From contig JNEN01000885.1 in NCBI GenBank assembly GCA_000697355.1, positions 496,001 through 560,000 of the forward strand: a stretch of DNA of 64,000 bases, read 5' to 3'. A program made the position numbers and the translations under genes. Source of the DNA: Syncephalastrum monosporum B8922 (Eukaryota; Mucoromycota; Mucoromycetes; Mucorales; Syncephalastraceae). The notes beneath the pieces are model-generated. The model made no database searches. It was not told the DNA's origin and saw nothing but the letters and a program-made list of their open reading frames with translations. Shown one piece after another: positions 12,428 to 24,480 of this stretch (the first letter of the stretch is position 1; each line of letters opens with the position of its first letter).

Positions 12428-13372
12428 CCCAACTCCATTTTTAATTTTGATACCCTTGGCCCAATCTTGTAAATAGTACCAACACTGCTTTCTAGAACAA
12501 CCAGAGCATTATCTCTAGTCACAATAGTAAAAGGTCTAATTCTCCAAAAGATCAAATACTTTTGTGACACAGAATGTAGCAGGGAGAGAGTGCTGCAATG
12601 CTCGCGTTGCTGCCGATGGAAGTTGTCTGCTGAGGAGTCAAATGTCACGTCGGTCTAATTCATGACAGATCCTAGACCTTAAATCCTGTTATAAGGGTTA
12701 CCATTTGGTACATCCTTCTCTTGTGGTATGTATGGTGGCAGTACGTCAAGTGGAAAAGGAGATGCGTATCAGGATAGCCCTGGCGCATCCAGAAGAAAGG
12801 AGTCCCTTAAAGCTATTTGACAGTCTTCCTGTTGACCCAAAAGCCGGACGTTGTGATACGATATCATAATTAAGGGACAGTACAATCATCTTTCTGGGGA
12901 TGCATATCGATCGGTACCTTACCATCTTGCGGGCGGGCGGGATTCCCATGTACATAAATTTAGTGTGACCCTGCCGCCAGTGTCACCTCCATGTTGTAGG
13001 AGAGGAGACCCCGGTCAGCCGGACATTAGGAAAATTGGAGCAACAGGTGCAGGTTATCCCCTTAAGCTTTACAAGCGCCATTGATCAATGTCAATCTACA
13101 ATATGTCAGCAGAAAAAAAAATACGCTAAATGAATATAGTGGTTGGCGTATACTGCTTGGTCAAATCATACCAAGATAAGGGCGTACTGAACAGGAAGCG
13201 GACAAATAAAATACCCTCGGAAAATGGTCTCTTGCTTCTGCAACGGAAAAGGGCCTAAGTGCCTTTAAAAAATTTTTGTGCATGCGAAACTGAGGTGATG
13301 TGGTAGCGTCTTTAAAAGAAGCGAGCTCATCTGCGAAGCAGTCAGTGACAGTGGATACGTTGGGGAAATACT
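12428..13372. other. Intergenic region, no gene seen
   Basis: About 0.95 kb with only short open frames. The last 100 bases should contain the promoter of the secreted polygalacturonase, including a CTTTAAAAG TATA-like element near 13310. Confidence 0.45.
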
Positions 13373-14959
13373 ATGAAATTCCTTTCCCTTATCTCAATTG
13401 TGGCTTTCTGCGCCGTAATGCAGACTGCTGCTGCAGCGCCCCAACAAAGGACATGCATGGTGAAGCATAATGGTAAAAACGACTCCCCAGCTATCATGGA
13501 CGCTTTCGAGAAATGCAAGGACGGCGGCCGTGTGGTATTTCAAAAGAATTTCAACTACACCTTGGGCGAAGTAATTACTACACCTGTGCTTAAGAACGTG
13601 GAGATCGACTTTGACAGCTACTTGATCTACCCCTTCAACATGGTATGTTCGGATATTTGCAAAGAAATGGTAGTGGTTTGCAAGTGCAGTTTCCTCACCA
13701 CAGCTTTTAAAATAAGACATATAACGATACGACCCCCCCTGTACCCACTGGCGTTCAAAAAGTTAGCAGCTTTTTTACTATTCAGGGCAGCAACATCAAA
13801 GTGCGGGGTAACGGAGGCGGTATTTATGGCAGCGGCGAAGAATGGTGGCACCTGGATCCTTTGCCTAGTAACCGTCCTGTCATGATGGTTTTCTATGAAG
13901 TCAACAACCTTGATGTTCGAGGCATGCGCATGCTGAACTCGCCCAACTGGAACTTTTATGTACACAAGTCCAAGCATATTGTTTTCGATGACATATACAT
14001 TAACGATGTGGATGAGAAGTATGGCGAAAAAGTAAGTAGAACAGACCATTTATAGGAATTATGACGTTGTTAATTTATCAAAAATAGCCTCATAACACAG
14101 ACGGTTGGGATACGAGCGAAACTGAGGATATTACCATCACCAATTCCTATATCAACAACAGCGACGATTGTGTTTCGATCAAGACGAGTAGGTCATGAAC
14201 AATCAGGTTTATCAGCTCGCTGACAAATCTTATAGACACAACGGACATACGTATAGAAAACCTGTATTGTAATGGCTCTCATGGTATCTCGGTCGTAAGT
14301 TCTACATATACAAGCGATCATTTCTTTCATACGTGACTTACCAGCACAAATATGTAGGGTTCTTTGGGCAACATCCCTACAGAGCCAGATTATGTCTCGA
14401 ATCTTTACGTCAAAAACGTCACCTGTGATAACTGTCAAAACGGTGCCCGTATCAAAGCTGTTAGTATTGCTTGTCATGCCGCGTCACTGTTTTTCGCTCC
14501 TATGTATCACATACTTATTTTTATCTATGACATAACAGTGGCCTTATCACTCCCTCGGATATGTCAAGAATGTCTCCTATATTGATTTCCATGTTACTAA
14601 CAGTGGTACGCAAGTCATAGACCCATTCCGAGCTGTTAATGAAGGTCTTTTATTTTCTGCTCATAGATCATCCCATTACTATTGACCAGTGCTACATCAA
14701 CGTCAATGCGACTACGTGTGCAGCTAGTCCATCGAACATTCATATTACCCACGTGCTCTTCCAGAACGTGACGGGTTCAGGCAGCAAGAAAGCGGGCCAA
14801 AATGTCGCAACCATTATTTGTTCAGCCGAGGCGCCCTGCGATAATTTTACATTCAAAGATGTCGACCTTGTTCCTTATGACTTAAGCCTGAAGCCGGTTT
14901 ATCAGTGCAGAAATCTGCTCAACAACGCAACAGCTGGTATCGACTGCACAGCCGCTTAG
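13373..14959 (+). CDS. Polygalacturonase 1 (GH28)
   Basis: Secreted glycoside hydrolase family 28 enzyme of 378 residues, cleaving de-esterified pectin. Exons: 13373-13642, 13786-14031, 14088-14187, 14236-14294, 14358-14459, 14539-14605, 14667-14959. A signal peptide (MKFLSLISIVAFCAV...) ends near TAAAAP. The right-handed beta-helix signature motifs are all present: NTDGWD, DDCVS, GSHGISVGS and RIKAW, giving the catalytic Asp residues, His, and the substrate-binding Arg and Lys. GSHGIS rather than GGHGLS hints at an exo-acting enzyme, but this is not certain. It works downstream of the pectinesterases encoded 4-6 kb away. AATAAA follows at 15034. Confidence 0.92.
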
Positions 14960-15600
14960 AAAGCAAAGTTAGCAGTATATATAGCTCAGAAGGAGCCGCA
15001 ATGTGTGCTGCGAAGTAACCTCAATATACTTCAAATAAAGATGACGAGACCTTGTATTCGCGATTTCAACAAATATTGACAATAAGTTCCATGTGCCAAA
15101 ATTTGATTCTATTGAGCCTCGTTGCGGAAACATAAATATTCACTACCACAACAAACAAGTTGTTGTGGATATGCCAAAAAGAGCCCATTTATTATTGACA
15201 AAGGGCAAGGTAGCGTTTTAGCTTTAGAAACCGATTCTGCAGTGAATGTTGAATCCTTTAAGAAGCCTGTGGGGCTCTGGAGTTCAAAAAGGCAGCTGTT
15301 GAAAAAAACTGTTGCGAATGACGTGGTTGTGCTCTTGTGACACCCGGACCGTTGTCGTCTGATGTGCACAAACACCAACTATCTCAGCTTTCGTCAAAAC
15401 TACACAGGTGATAAAACATAATACAATATTTCAGATGGGGCTGACACAAGTCATTGCGTATATGTAAAACTTACAAGAGAGGGAAAAGCTAAAACTTCAA
15501 CTGCCAGACCGCCAAAAAGTGAATGCTCCGGCTAAACAGTGCTCTACTGGTACACTGTCACACACATGTTCCACTATAACACTATGGACCGATCGATTCC
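14960..15600. other. Intergenic stretch between GH28 gene and GH28 relic
   Basis: Contains the polyadenylation signal of polygalacturonase 1 at 15034-15039. An unassigned 72-codon open frame (15122-15340) shows no recognised similarity. Part of it may be eroded sequence of the duplicated GH28 gene, but I could not align it convincingly. Confidence 0.35.
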
Positions 15601-15602
15601 AC

Positions 15603-15955
15603 CTATCGTGTGGCTTAACCATTCCTTTGGATATGTCAAGTATGTGTCCTACATTGCTGTACATGTAACAGACAGTGATATATTCCCCAAAAAGTAACTG
15701 TACTTTTTTTCGTTCTGCTGACACCCAATTTTCCTTTTACAAGCAGCAGAACATCTCAACGTTTTAGAAACCAATACAATGTTAGTGTTAGTCTAACCAC
15801 GTGTATCAATAGTCCATCAAAAGCTTTTACTGCGCTGGTGCTCTACCAGAAGCAGCTTATCATAAACTCAGGCTATAGAACACACTCACTAAAAGCAACT
15901 TGTTGCGTGCTTGACATTCAAAGGCATCAGTCTCGTGCTATACATGATGTGGCGT
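15603..15955 (+). pseudogene. Decayed GH28 polygalacturonase fragment
   Basis: Three collinear blocks resemble the 3' half of the adjacent polygalacturonase gene. TTTGGATATGTCAAGTATGT at 15626-15645 matches exon 6 (CTCGGATATGTCAAGAATGT). The stretch around 15795-15855 matches the start of exon 7, including ACGTGT...AGTCCATC and GTGCTCT-CCAGAA. About 15905-15950 matches the TTGACATTCAAAG...T-GTGC region. The interval between the blocks fits a retained intron, so this is a DNA-level duplicate rather than a retrocopy. Stops and frameshifts make it non-coding. The 5' half is missing or unrecognisable. Confidence 0.7.
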
Positions 15956-17785
15956 GACTAAATCACCCAGATATTGAATTTCTCAATTGCCATTATCAGT
16001 TCCAGACATGCTCATTTTCTTAGCATGTCCGCGTAAGATGTGTAGGCCATCCACTACAACGATTTTTTTTTAGAAAAAAAGACTAATCCGCTTCAAATCA
16101 ACAGCGTTTGGCAGAAACGGCATTTATATATATATATATCTAGTCATGATATAATTAGCTGCAAAATCGACCGAGCAAGCTGTTGATGTATGTACATAAG
16201 CACCAGTTGTGACAATATGTTTGCACGGTGAAGTAAATTGTACGCCCGCACGTACCAGTAGCCAGGTTTTTGGAAGCGCAACAAATCATACTGCTATATA
16301 CGGGACGCAAAGTCACATTTGATTGTCCTTATAGGCGTCCATGTATCCATGGGCGGTCAGCGCTTCAGACCAGGCACAATGTTCTTTGTAACTGAATCCA
16401 TTCGTTGGAGACTGTTTTGTATCGTATATATCCCACTGCAACAATACATGGTGAACTTACTGTGTGGACTTTTTGCATCAAACACAACGTTGCAAGGGCA
16501 AAAGCGAAGAATAAGATGCCAGTCAAGTAATGAATGTACCATGTATGTGATGAGATCCGAGCAATCTGCAGCTTGTAAAACTCGTGTTTGATCACCGCAT
16601 ACGCTACAGTAAGCTTCGTGAGGTACAGAAACTCTACTCCATAACACTACTGCAATAGCACATAAGAAATGAGTTTCGCCTTAATACCGTATTCTTGTGG
16701 GCCGATGGAAGAGACCTCAACGAAGGAAAAACAGTACTAGCGCGTTGTGTCTTCTACTGTGTTTTCATTGCGAATAAAATACCAACCTTTATATCTTCTC
16801 AGATCTCAATTTCGAACCATCCACGTTGTGTATTGTTTATATTCTCGATCAACTCAATATCCTGCTATGCATACTATATTTAAAGTATCGTCAGGTTTCA
16901 GTCAATACTATTGCGGCAAAGGCAGCTGGTATTCAGCATGTCAGAGACGGACAACGGCAACGCAACGTATAGTTTGTAGCAGTTCAGCAGGCTACAAATG
17001 CCTCCCTTGACCATGACTGGCAGTAAGAGGTTGATGTCGGTCGGCAACTCTACATATACTTAGTGTAAGGTTTTATAATAGCCATGGAAAGTTTACAGAA
17101 GTAGGAATTTTCAGGGATGTTTATTTGGGAAGCTTGTTCCATTGATAGTCCAGAAGTAAGGAACATGCACGGGCCTTATCGGGACGCCAAGACATCAACC
17201 CACAAATGGATCTTTCTAAAGAGTGTTTTCGTACATACACCAGGCGATCTCTCCAACTCCTCCCCTTTTTTTATTCTTATTATAATGATTTCTCTGCGAG
17301 CCAAATTCTGGCGCAAATGGCGTTATCAGATTCGCTGCATGGCAAATGTGTGGTACAAAAAAACGTTTCGCAAGCACGGCAACTGGAGACTCCAACACAG
17401 ACAAGTCAAAGGTACTAGAATGGTCGTTGGCAGAACTTGTTCCTTCACAGCCCAGTTAAACGAGGTGGACGTATCACCTGTCCCAATTGAAGCTAGTTGG
17501 GCAAGTCGTGCGAGTGTCGCGAAAAGCATACAACATGGTAAAAGAATGAGAACATATGAGAATGAAGGAAGCAGCTATCCTTAGAGCATAATCTCGTATT
17601 CGGTAAGTGTTCCATCCAAATGACGCGAGTAAGTATATGTTTTCCTGGCTTGGAAAGAGAGGAGTGGAAATGGTGACACAAGACAGTTCTGTTCAGATCA
17701 TTATTTAGATCTTTTTTGTTTTTGCTCCCTGTGACCTCTTCCCTTTATAAAGCACTTCCAGTATCATTAATTACACAATGCTGCT

Positions 17786-17804
17786 CCCCCCCCCCCCCCC
17801 GGGG
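17786..17804. repeat. Poly-C/poly-G tract
   Basis: Fifteen C residues are followed directly by four G residues. Such a run is a likely site of sequencing length error. Confidence 0.85.
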
Positions 17805-17953
17805 CTCTCCCCGCTCAACTCTATCCGTAGTGCCTTTTGAATGGTATTCTATTCATTATGCACCCACCCCCCAAAAAAATAAAAGAAAAAAACAGATCCG
17901 GTGCTAAACTAAACTGAGCCAAACCCGATTCGACTGTGCTCATCCAACCCAAT

Positions 17954-17983
17954 TCAACTGAACTGAATTGAACTGAACTGAAC
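17954..17983. repeat. AACTG-type pentanucleotide tandem repeat
   Basis: Imperfect tandem copies of AACTG, with one AATTG variant, lie in the upstream region of the methyltransferase gene. Confidence 0.7.
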
Positions 17984-18170
17984 CCAACGCTGTTTGTCCT
18001 CCGCCCGCCCTGGCGCCTCGAGCACATTTGTTGCACATGCAACCTTGATTCTTTTTACTTATTATTTTAACGGCATCTCGTGTCATTGACCCTTTCTTCT
18101 CTTGACTCTTACTTACTTGACTGTCACTGCTACTTTTCAGCCTATACCCCTCCATAATCATCGAAGAGTC

Positions 18171-19505
18171 ATGGGAGCCAAAATATCTAAGGCCAACAAG
18201 CGGTCGCGAAAGAAGGAGCGGCGTTACAGCCTCCCGCCTACGACGAGCGGGGGTCATACCAACTCAACGGACGAAGCAGCAGCCCTTGGCCTCGGTCATA
18301 ACACTGTCAGCCATATTGTCGACCTAAACCACCATGCTGTCGCTTCCACAAACACCTGCCAGACAAGTCTTGCTTTTCGCCCACGCGTCCCGGAGAAGAA
18401 GATCGCCTCAATGCAGTAAGTTGACTGTGATCGTCAAATTGCTGATCATTCTCTATACTCATCTCTTCCATGTTTTTAGCAACAATTTGCCATCAAAACT
18501 TTGTTTGGAGGGTAAGTTAAAGTTCCCGCTCATTTAAATCACATTTGTGAAACTTTAAGTGGATTGCAGAAACATCCTCGACAAGGCCTACGCTTCGCTG
18601 ACAGCTGATCCGGATCGTTCTGTCTCTGTCCTTGATGTTGGCACAGGTTCCGGTAGCTATGTCATGGTGAGATTGCTTTTATTTTCACCGCTATGCATTG
18701 TGTTTCTCTGACACTTCCTTCCTTTGTTAATCAAACATAGGATCTCGCGACAGAGTATCCCGAGTGGACCTGCGTCGGTTTTGATAAAACTCCTACGTTT
18801 CCTCAGACCATTCGCCCTTCCAACACAGAATTTTTGTCGGGCAACATACTCAGCGGTCTTCCCTTCCCTGATGACTCCTTCGACTTCGTACAAATGCGTG
18901 CATTTGTCATGGTGTTTACCAAGGAAGACTGGACACAGGCCTTGAAAGAAGTGTACCGCGTTCTCAAGCCCGGTGGCTGGATCCAAGTCCTTGAGCCAGA
19001 AGTGATGGTATTGTATCTGTCCACGTGTGCTGTAATGAATTTAACACCGTTTTTCAGACATCTGGCAACGAAATTATCCAAAAGTTCTCAAATGATCGTA
19101 CGTGTCTATTTTTTGGATCTGCAAAAAGTCGAATCTAACATTCACAACCATCCTCAGTGAAAAACCTCATGGACGAAGCCGGAGTGGATCCCTACGTATG
19201 CGAGAAACTCTCGCTCATGCTCAGAGACACTAATTTCAATGTAATGCAAGAAGAGCGTCGGTCTGTGCGTTCGCTGGATGCTGACCTAAGACATACAAAC
19301 AAAAACAGATACGAACACATCGGTCGCAAACGAATTCCTTTTCCTTGTGGGAGAATCCATCGAAGCCTGCCGACCATTTTTAAATGGTCTTTATAACTTC
19401 CAGTCAGAGCAGGACTTTGAATTCTGGAAAGCACAATATACCAAGGCTCAAAAAGATACTTCTGAAGCTGTTTGGTACGCAGCTGCAGCACAAAAACCGC
19501 TATAA
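18171..19505 (+). CDS. Class I SAM-dependent methyltransferase
   Basis: About 306 residues. Proposed exons: 18171-18294, 18363-18415, 18480-18511, 18570-18666, 18741-19007, 19058-19097, 19158-19268, 19309-19505. Motif I reads LDVGTGSGSYVMDLA, followed by an acidic motif II region, PFPDDSFDFVQMR and LKPGGWIQVLEPE. The EEDRLNAQQFAIKTLFGGN lead-in is typical of fungal LaeA-like/UMTA-type methyltransferases. The start MGAKISK suggests N-myristoylation. Two junctions are weak. The first (18295-18362) uses a poor donor, and is needed because the N-terminal frame and the EEDRLN frame differ. The intron 19269-19308 is only 40 nt. The substrate is unknown. Confidence 0.7.
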
Positions 19506-20273
19506 TTAAAAAGTTTGTATTATTCCTTACTGTATTCGCTTCTATAAACCAAATATCGTTCATTTTGAATGTCACATGTACAGTGGGGAGTTATCTTCTG
19601 CTGTGAGCAGCCATGCCTTAGAAATATACCACGTAATGCAGGGACGAATTTATTCATCATGAGATATGCCCATGAAATAAAAAAAAATCCCCCGCCCCGT
19701 TTTAATCTCACTTGCTTTTCTCAGGTACGAGCGCGTTTCTTTGAGCAACGTTAATCAAGTGATACCTGCATTTATATTTAATGACGCAGCTCTATAAGGC
19801 AACTGGCCTATATACTCCTGCTATGACATGTTTGCATGATACTCGGCTCAGTTGTATACATGAGTAGGGGGAGGTTCCTGCGTAGGTGATGCAGCAGCAT
19901 TCAACGTGCACCGTGCTTATATGTAGTAAAGTACAGCATAAGAGATCACAGAGGATGGCAACACAGAACGCAAAGGTATCACCATAATCGTACACATGAA
20001 AAAAAATGTAAGCTCCTATCCAACGTTACCGTCCTTGGAAATTAGAGCTGCTACCACATACATAAACCCCCGGTACCAGGGATATTGTCCGCCATGTTCT
20101 CGGAAGTTTGCATTGGCTGTCATCATCTATCGCGAAAAAAGAAAGTCCCCGAGAGTATTGGTAACTGCAGGAATAATGATCTCATGTCGCACATGTTTAT
20201 ATCTATGCTAATGAAACTCAAACATATAAAAGCCAGATGTATGTAAATACGGTCAAGGACGATCAATTGAAGG
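19506..20273. other. Intergenic region, no gene seen
   Basis: About 0.77 kb between the methyltransferase and the second polygalacturonase. Open frames are short and unassigned. The final part holds the promoter of the secreted GH28 gene. Confidence 0.45.
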
Positions 20274-21830
20274 ATGTTCATAGTCAAGCAGAATCTTCTT
20301 GCATGGAGCATCGCTGCTGCGGTCTTCTCCCAGACAATATTTGCTAAGGAGTGCACGGTTGGAGCACCTTCTGGAAAAGATGACACGCCGCAGATCATGG
20401 ATGCATTAGAGGAGTGTGCCTCTGGGGGTACAGTTACTATCCCAGCTGGGGAGTATCAGGTAATTAAGTTTGCTGACATAGTATATAGTAACGCTTTTTC
20501 GGTCTGACATTAAATTCCTGTACATAGCTCCTGACACCGATCGACAAAAAAGGTCTTGAAAATATTGTGATCGATCTTCAAGGAAGCCTGGTCCTCCCGG
20601 AGTCCATTGACGATCAGAAGGCGCCTGCTACAGATAACTGGATCTGGCTCGAGGGAAAGGGCGTCACTTTCAGGGGGTCCACGGAGAATGACGGTGGTGT
20701 TATTGATGGCAACGGTCAGACCTGGTACGACTCACAAGAACTGGACGACCGCTTTGCTCTCCTTGGTTTGCAGCTCCAGGACTCAGTCATATCTAATCTT
20801 AAATTGAAGCAGCCATGCAATAACTTCTTCAATATTCGGTACGCGACAAGCGCATTCTCATATATTTGCGCTCATGAAAATGTAATATTATGCAGGAAAT
20901 CGTCCAATGTCAATTTCACTGATTTGGTGCTGACCGCGGAGAGTTCCAACGCCGATAAACCGCCGCATAACACGGATGGTTTTGATCTTACGGATAGCAC
21001 GCTACTCAGTTTCAAGGGAATCGATATTTACAATCAAGACGACTGTATTGCTTTCAAGAACGGCACTACTTTTGTCACAGCAGATGACGGTAAATGAAAG
21101 ATTTGGTGCTTATAAATAGAGATTGGTCATACTGATCATACATTAATATCTTTCTTATTATAGTTTATTGCAAAGGCGGTCATGGCTACTCTGTTGGCAG
21201 CTTAGGCAAAGGCGCTAGCTTTTCTGTTATATCAGACATTAAGATGACCCGGATGACGTGTGAAGATTGCTACGCTGTCGCCCAGATTAAAGTATGCAAA
21301 GGATGCTTATCGGTTGGGAGGTATCATGTAACATGCTGGACTAATTCCACCTATCATGCATAGTATTACCCAGCTGGCTCTACAGGGTATGTCAAGAACG
21401 TCGTATGCGAGGACTTTACCGGTAGGTCTTACTGAAAAATAAACCAGCATACTTTCGATACATACTTACTACTGTCTGCTGATATATAGTAAAAAACGTG
21501 CGCATGCCAGTCTGGATCAACTCGCACTATCCGTGTAAATCTGATGACTTTACCGATGATGGTGGCTGTACAGGCTATCCAAAGCCGTCCAAGATTGAAG
21601 TTAGCAACGTGCGATTCAGCAAGTTTTCAGGAACAACGGATGGTAGCTATGGGCAAACAGTTGCAGTCGTAGAATGTCCTTACGGAACGGACTGCACGGA
21701 GGTCTATTTTGAAGACTTCACCGTCACTGCGCCCGAGGGCACACTGTCTTATGTGTGCAACAATATTGATAACAAGGGCGGCCTTGGAATCAATTGCACA
21801 ATCACTCAAGACGCCGCACCAAAATGGTAG
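20274..21830 (+). CDS. Polygalacturonase 2 (GH28), variant RIK motif
   Basis: Secreted GH28 enzyme of 405 residues. Exons: 20274-20459, 20528-20838, 20896-21089, 21164-21291, 21364-21421, 21490-21830. A signal peptide ends near TIFAKE. The helix core shows NTDGFD, QDDCIAF and GGHGYSVGSLG, so the catalytic Asp trio and His are present. The fourth motif reads QIKYYP instead of RIK, replacing the substrate-binding Arg by Gln. Cys pairs near the C-terminus (CPYGTDC, CNNID...C) fit secreted GH28 enzymes. Sequence and intron pattern differ clearly from polygalacturonase 1, so the two are old paralogues, perhaps with different substrates (exo-acting or substituted galacturonan). Confidence 0.9.
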
Positions 21831-23118
21831 GATCAAAGCTACAATCTAGTGAATGTATACCTCCTTGATATCACTTGGATTATATCTACTGTACATGTGA
21901 GACCTTCTTATTGTACGGTGCTTATACACAAATATACAGGTAGAGGTCATCGTCAACCTATCTCTAAAGAGATCATGTGGAATTGCATGAAATTGATACC
22001 GAGAAAGACTGTTTTGAATGTATTGTGCGAGGGAGCCATAACACTACTCCTCTCGTTTGTCATTTTATTTCTCAGTAATCAAACCTATGTAACTAAGCAG
22101 CGTAGCTTAGTACAAACTTTTCACATTAGATGAGTAGACATTACTTATATCGAAACCAACCATTTTGTTTCCTGTACACGGTGGAAGATCCGCCTTCTCG
22201 AGAACAGTATTGCAAAAGTTTGACTAAGATTGCACAATCATCTTCTCACGAGACAGTTGGTGTTTATCTTGATGATAAGATTACCGTAAATTTATACAGC
22301 GCGTACCGGGAAATCACAATTCCAGGTGCGCGCCAGTACTGGGGCATTCCATAATTTTTATGCAGGATGGCGGTCAAATCCATATTACATGGGGGGTGAT
22401 TGTCCAACTCATGGTAATCCCAAAACCCAGGTAGTCCAAGTGGAAGGGCACGCTTAATATAGTTTGTATGAAACTGTGGGACTGTCAGAGAAAAGTAAGG
22501 TATAACTCGTCTCGAAGACTTTTCTTCATATGTTCCAATCTCAGCGTCTGTCTTCAATCAGTAGATAATCTTTAGTGAGAGGACAATGGCCCCGCCTAGA
22601 CTGGGGCCGGTCCAGCGCGCGCGCTTGTATATGTATGGAGGACAATGCGCTATACAATCCTAAGATTTATCCGGGCGGTCTTTTATTGTGACTAATTTTG
22701 CAGGAAACTGCGCATCGCGCAGTGTATTGAGTCCAGTCTTCCTTGGTCTTAGCGTAGGCCATCTGCGACGGTATTGCCTCCTAAATACTACATCCCCACA
22801 CCTTGCTCCCGCTTGTGTATTTACAAAATAAGGCTCTATCCGCAGGATGGGTTGAGTAAGCTTGCGTCATGCAAGTGTATATACGTGCGCTTTATGGTAT
22901 CATTTTCTGCGCCTTTTCTAGCTGGAATCACGCAATTCTTCCGCTACTCTTGCGACTAATTTACCACCACAACGTACACCGATTGCGTGACCAGTGGGAA
23001 CTATTCAAGTGCTTCTCCACATGATGCCAATGCATATCTATTGAGCGAATTGCTGTATATAAAGGCAACCAAGAGAGACCGGGCAGTGAAAAGATATAAC
23101 CAAGAACAAATCCAAAGA
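21831..23118. other. Intergenic region with TATA element of the dioxygenase gene
   Basis: About 1.3 kb with several 60-100 codon open frames on both strands, none recognisable. A (GC)n run lies near 22615. A TATATAAAGG element about 60 bp before the dioxygenase start is the likely core promoter. Confidence 0.45.
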
Positions 23119-24358
23119 ATGGCCCCTCCCAACACTGAGACTGCTATCATCAACGAGGCTATTACCAAGTCTGAGCCCGCCGCGCAAAAGAAGCCCGAGA
23201 CTGAGCGCTTCGATGACCTCAAAACACGAGCTCGTCAAGGTCCCTACCTCGTCTACCCTGACACTACGGTGAGTAAAAAACAACAGCCGACCCAATGATA
23301 CATTTGCTGACTATATACATGTGTTATTTAGTATCCCGAGATCGAGCCTTTTGAGCACAACGATCCTGGCCATCGTGCTGACCCCAAGAAGGCTTCCATC
23401 TATGACAACGCCGACAAGGTCTTTGACTTGACGCCTCATATCGGCACAGAGGTGCACGGAATCCAGTTGAGCAAGTTGACGGAACAGCAAAAGGACGATC
23501 TCGCCCTGTTGGCTGCTGAGCGTGGTGTTGTCTTCTTCCGTGATCAGGATATTACGGTGAACCAAGGCATCAAGCTCGGTGAACACTATGGTCCTCTGTA
23601 AGCTTGGATGCACATTTTGCATTTTATCGACGTATACTCATTCTGCACGATACAGTCATATCCATAATACGTTTGGCCACCCTGAGGGTCTGCCTGAGAT
23701 CCACGTTGTCCGTTTTGACACGAAGACGCCTCAGCAGTTGTTCAATTACCGCGGCGCTGGAGACGGCTGGCATACGGACGTGAGCTATGAAGAGCAGCCG
23801 CTCGGTTTGACTTTCTTGAAGATCGATACGTTGCCCGAAATTGGCGGCGATACCATGTGGTCGTCTGGATACACCGCATACGACCGGCTGTCTCCTGCAT
23901 GGCAGAAATTTGTTGAAGGCCTGGAAGCCGTTCACACTGGTCAAATGCAGGTCGATGAGGCCCTCGCGAACGGTCACGCCGTCCGCCGCAAGAAGGTGGA
24001 GAGCATCCATCCGCTCGTGCGCACCCATCCTGTTACGGGCTGGAAATCTCTCTACGTGCAGCACGGCTTCACCAAGCGCATCGTTGGCATGAGCAAGCGC
24101 GAGTCGGATGCGGTGCTCAAGTTCCTGCTGAATCATATCGAGTCGGGCCACGACTTCCAAGTGCGCTTCCGCTGGACTGAAGACTCTGTCGCGGTCTGGG
24201 ATAACCGAATCACGAACCACAACGCTATCTTTGATTACCTCGATGTCGGTCTGCGCCACGGTTGGCGTGTCTCGCCTCAGGCCGAGAAGCCTTTCTATGA
24301 TCCTAACAGCAAGTCTAAGCGCCAGGCTGAGAACGAGAAGCTCGCGAAGAAAGCTTAA
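23119..24358 (+). CDS. TauD/JLP1-type Fe(II)/2-oxoglutarate dioxygenase
   Basis: Taurine/alkyl-sulfonate dioxygenase family enzyme of 372 residues. It would release sulfite from sulfonates as a sulfur source in the cytosol. Exons: 23119-23268, 23332-23597, 23656-24358. The iron ligands are visible as H-x-D in GWHTDVSYEEQP and a distal His in ITNHNAIFDY. The 2-oxoglutarate-binding Arg lies in GLRHGWRVSP. The start MAPPNTETAI was chosen because it follows the TATA element by about 60 bp and upstream sequence has no family similarity. The length fits yeast JLP1-like enzymes. Regulation by sulfur limitation is expected for the family but not shown here. Confidence 0.88.
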
Positions 24359-24480
24359 GCTCTCTTCGATTTACCTTATTATTTCTTGTACTTATAATAA
24401 AAACGATGATAACCCGGTTGTATATCCTAAGCATTATTGTGTCTGGATTATATCTATATGCGTACGGTGATTGGTTTATT

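Larger units (their letters stand above)
15956..18170. other. Long intergenic region, low-complexity tracts, no assignable gene
   Basis: About 2.2 kb. The longest open frame is 17117-17584 (155 codons), with no recognisable domain. An overlapping minus frame near 17326-17529 begins with a signal-like segment but is equally unassigned. It contains a TA microsatellite near 16120-16140, a C15 run at 17786-17800 followed by G4, and an AACTG-type tandem tract at about 17954-17983. The 3' end should hold the promoter of the methyltransferase gene. Confidence 0.45.

Noticed and set aside
16357..16647. Possible pectinesterase remnant on the minus strand
   Set aside because: A signal-like stretch followed by IQN and SLQ resembled the start of the pectinesterases. 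Nothing downstream (SVENYAV, GNQNA, GTVDF) could be found, so the match is too short.
17117..17584. 155-codon open frame as a gene
   Set aside because: No domain, no start context and no neighbouring exon support; it overlaps an equally open minus frame.
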